From contig JAISBR010000086.1 in the NCBI GenBank assembly GCA_031266095.1, forward strand, positions 1 through 7,067: a stretch of 7,067 nt of DNA, read 5' to 3'. Both the position numbers and the translations under genes were made by a program. This stretch comes from Treponema sp. (GTDB lineage Bacteria > Spirochaetota > Spirochaetia > Treponematales > Breznakiellaceae). Shown one piece after another: positions 5,759-7,067 of the stretch (position 1 is the stretch's first letter; every line of letters starts with the position of its first letter). The notes beneath the pieces are model-generated. The model saw only the letters and a list, made by a program, of their open reading frames with translations, did no database searches and was not told where the DNA came from.

Positions 5759-6406
5759 ATGTTCAAATTTATCGTGTTTTTTGCTGGTTTTACCCTGATT
5801 TTGGCTTCTTGCGGTTCATCCCCCGCCAGAGAGCAGCGATCCGCCCGCGAAACGGCTATCGAAATGGCAAAACCTATCCGTGCCAGCCAGTCCCAGCGTC
5901 CTGAGTGGGTTGACAGCATCACCAAATCCGATTCAACGCTGTCCTTTGTCGGTACCAGCCTGCGGTTTGCCACTGAAAGCCAGGCTCGGGAAAGCGCCCG
6001 GGAAGACAGCCGCAGGCAGCTCGTGGACTACTACGGAACCCTTATGGTCAACAAAGGCCGGGAATATTCGGCAACCTATGGTTTGTCCAATGAGGTCTTT
6101 TCCCCTCAAATTACCGGGCAACGATTGAATGAGCGGATTTCCCAGGCGGTAGCCCAGGCTCTGGAGGATCGCCGGTTCTACTGGGAATATTTCATGGATG
6201 AAAACAACCGGGAATACTACGTGGCATACGTGGAAATGCAGATAGAAAAAGCCCGGGTCGCCCGGGTGATAGACGAATTCGGCCGGCAGGAAGCAGCGGA
6301 TTTACAGAGAAAGGCCGCCGCCGAACAAGACGCCCGGCGCCGCCAACAGTTGGAGCAGGCGGCTGAATTTTTTGGAGGTAATTTAAGTTCAAGCCTTGAA
6401 CTATGA
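5759..6406 (+). CDS. LPP20-like lipoprotein, first of a tandem pair
   Basis: A 215-residue exported lipoprotein. The signal peptide (1-17, hydrophobic FIVFFAGFTLILAS) ends in a good lipobox, LASC, with C18 the acylated residue, so it should be anchored on the outer face of the inner membrane or in the outer membrane. After a charged linker the mature part has PEWVDS (48-53), LSFVGTS (61-67), an alanine/arginine-rich helix ARESAREDSRRQLVDYYG (76-93) and a final strand NREYYVAYVEM (150-160). This PxW / FVG / helix / YVxYV order resembles LPP20-type lipoproteins, whose role is mostly unknown. The C terminus (164-203) is highly charged and probably a coiled coil (DEFGRQEAADLQRKAAAEQDARRRQQ). It is paralogous to the gene starting at 6574. 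The longer reading from 5672 is rejected because of the ribosome binding site and signal peptide position. Confidence 0.87.
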   Translation: MFKFIVFFAGFTLILASCGSSPAREQRSARETAIEMAKPIRASQSQRPEWVDSITKSDSTLSFVGTSLRFATESQARESAREDSRRQLVDYYGTLMVNKGREYSATYGLSNEVFSPQITGQRLNERISQAVAQALEDRRFYWEYFMDENNREYYVAYVEMQIEKARVARVIDEFGRQEAADLQRKAAAEQDARRRQQLEQAAEFFGGNLSSSLEL

Positions 6407-6423
6407 GGATTTTTTAAAATCCT
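6386..6423 (+). repeat. Two adjacent perfect hairpins at the lipoprotein stop codon
   Basis: AGTTCAA-GCC-TTGAACT (6386-6402) forms the last codons of the gene. AGGATTTT-TT-AAAATCCT (6406-6423) starts on the final base of the stop codon. Both have perfect arms of seven and eight bases, but neither is followed by a U tract. They are more likely 3'-end stabilising structures or parts of a compound termination region than single terminators. Confidence 0.6.
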
Positions 6424-6465
6424 GAGCTAACTTCAAAATTGGTTGTTTTTCAGGCAAAACCTTAC

Positions 6466-6515
6466 AACCGCGTTTTTTAAGGCTGCGGTTTCACCATCTG
6501 ATATTTTGAAACCGC
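6466..6515 (+). other. Competing hairpins between the two lipoprotein genes
   Basis: GCGGTTTCA (6485-6493) can pair with TGAAACCGC (6507-6515) over nine bases around a 13-base loop, followed by a pyrimidine-rich CTCTCCTTTT. The same middle arm can instead pair upstream with AACCGC (6466-6471), also across 13 bases. The two folds exclude each other, as in attenuators. No leader peptide, ligand-binding fold or tRNA-like element is seen, so this is a structural observation and not a called riboswitch. Confidence 0.4.
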
Positions 6516-6529
6516 CTCTCCTTTTAAGT

Positions 6530-6552
6530 AAAACCGGTTTAATACCGGTTTT
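6530..6552 (+). terminator. Candidate terminator hairpin before the second lipoprotein gene
   Basis: AAAACCGG and CCGGTTTT are perfect eight-base arms around a seven-base TTTAATA loop. The run of T is contained in the right arm, giving an A-stem-T shape that could work in both directions, though the tail ends at GC and is short. It lies 22 bases before the next start codon, so if it terminates, the second lipoprotein needs regulated read-through or its own promoter. Confidence 0.45.
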
Positions 6553-6562
6553 GCTATTCATT

Positions 6563-6568
6563 GGGGGA
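6563..6568 (+). promoter_or_regulatory. Ribosome binding site for the TTG-started second lipoprotein
   Basis: GGGGGA ends five bases before TTG at 6574-6576. A GTG two codons later (6580-6582) is the alternative but is spaced 11 bases away. No ATG exists before the signal peptide in this frame. Confidence 0.65.
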
Positions 6569-6573
6569 TTACC

Positions 6574-7067
6574 TTGGCAGTGCATAATAAGTTTAGCACA
6601 TTTATATTATTCATCTCCTTAGGGTTAGCGGTATGTTCCTGCGTCTCCGCGCCGGACCGGGGCGTCGAGGGAGCGGGCGGCCGTCTTCCGAGGGGGGAGC
6701 TTCTGCGGACCGAACCCGCCCAGGCGCCGGACTGGAAGGATACTCCCCCACGGGACGGTGAGGAGATTTATTTTGTCGGTGTGTCCCGGGCCTACGATAC
6801 CACCGCGGATGCCCGGAACGCCGCCCGGGAAAACGCCTTTGCCCAGATAGTACAATATTACGGCCAATATATCAGGGCCGTAGGCATCGAAAAAACAAGC
6901 CTCTCCGGCAGTTCCGATGCAATCCTGACCCCCTATATTGAACGGGAAGAAGAAATCACCCGGTTTGCCGAAACCATTGTTTCCCAGGTCGGCGCGGACC
7001 GGTATTTTACCGAAGTCTACCTCAACGGGGCCAACCGGGAAGAATACGTCGTCTATGTGCTCTGCCA
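6574..7067 (+). CDS. LPP20-like lipoprotein, second of the pair (3' end outside window)
   Basis: An open frame from TTG at 6574 to the window edge, 164 codons without a stop. The signal peptide is FSTFILFISLGLAVCSC (7-23); the lipobox is irregular, with C23 preceded by V-C-S (C21 is possible), but spirochaete lipoboxes are known to be loose. The mature part repeats the pattern of the upstream gene: APDWKD (51-56), EIYFVGVSRA (64-73), ARNAARENAFAQIVQYYGQY (80-99) and ANREEYVVYVLC (153-164). This shows the two genes are paralogues, probably a tandem duplication that has diverged widely. The first 40 mature residues are GC-rich (GVEGAGGRLPRGE). The C-terminal part, where the first gene has its coiled coil, is not visible. 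Function is unknown; an envelope role is inferred. Confidence 0.85.
   Translation, partial: MAVHNKFSTFILFISLGLAVCSCVSAPDRGVEGAGGRLPRGELLRTEPAQAPDWKDTPPRDGEEIYFVGVSRAYDTTADARNAARENAFAQIVQYYGQYIRAVGIEKTSLSGSSDAILTPYIEREEEITRFAETIVSQVGADRYFTEVYLNGANREEYVVYVLC

Noticed and set aside
38..6546. GGTTTAATACC shared by the left inverted repeat and the hairpin at 6530-6552
   Set aside because: Shared 11-mers between arbitrary places are expected several times in 7 kb when both strands are counted, so alone this does not show a common element.
6625..6867. An 80-codon minus-strand frame
   Set aside because: It is antisense to the second lipoprotein gene, whose signal peptide and paralogy to its neighbour are clear.

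Overview
The window carries seven complete protein genes and one that runs off the right edge. They fall in three blocks. Protein content suggests a diderm bacterium with many lipoproteins. My best guess is a Treponema-like spirochaete of moderate G+C content, but this rests on overall protein character and not on a phylogenetic marker, so treat it as an impression. There are no rRNA or tRNA genes, CRISPR arrays or intact mobile elements.

Positions 1-4772 are minus-strand genes read from right to left. First comes a 78-residue one-helix membrane protein of unknown role. It is followed by rdgB (cleansing of non-canonical purine nucleotides) and a Rep/PcrA-type superfamily 1 DNA helicase. The helicase starts with TTG two bases after the rdgB stop, so the two are probably translationally coupled and both serve genome maintenance. 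After a 79-base gap with its own promoter lies a second small operon: a DtxR/MntR-type metal-dependent repressor whose stop codon overlaps the start of a BASS-family (bile acid:Na+ symporter fold) transporter. The natural reading is a metal- or redox-sensing regulator controlling itself and a sodium-coupled uptake or efflux protein. A 15-bp perfect inverted repeat enclosing a second hairpin lies downstream of the transporter (34-107).

Positions 4773-5244 hold no gene I can defend. They contain the promoter of the 78-residue protein, a GC-rich structured block (about 4811-4980) and a short sequence resembling the end of an insertion sequence (5176-5197). This is the most likely stretch for decayed or repeated DNA.

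Positions 5245-7067 contain an XRE-type regulator on the minus strand, divergent from a plus-strand pair of paralogous lipoproteins of the LPP20-like type. The first lipoprotein is complete and the second is cut by the window end. The 167-base gap between the pair is packed with hairpins, at least one of them terminator-like. No clearly new system is visible. The best leads are the regulator-transporter pair with a mixed MntR/DtxR metal site, the lipoprotein pair with its hairpin-rich spacer, and the two intergenic inverted-repeat regions.
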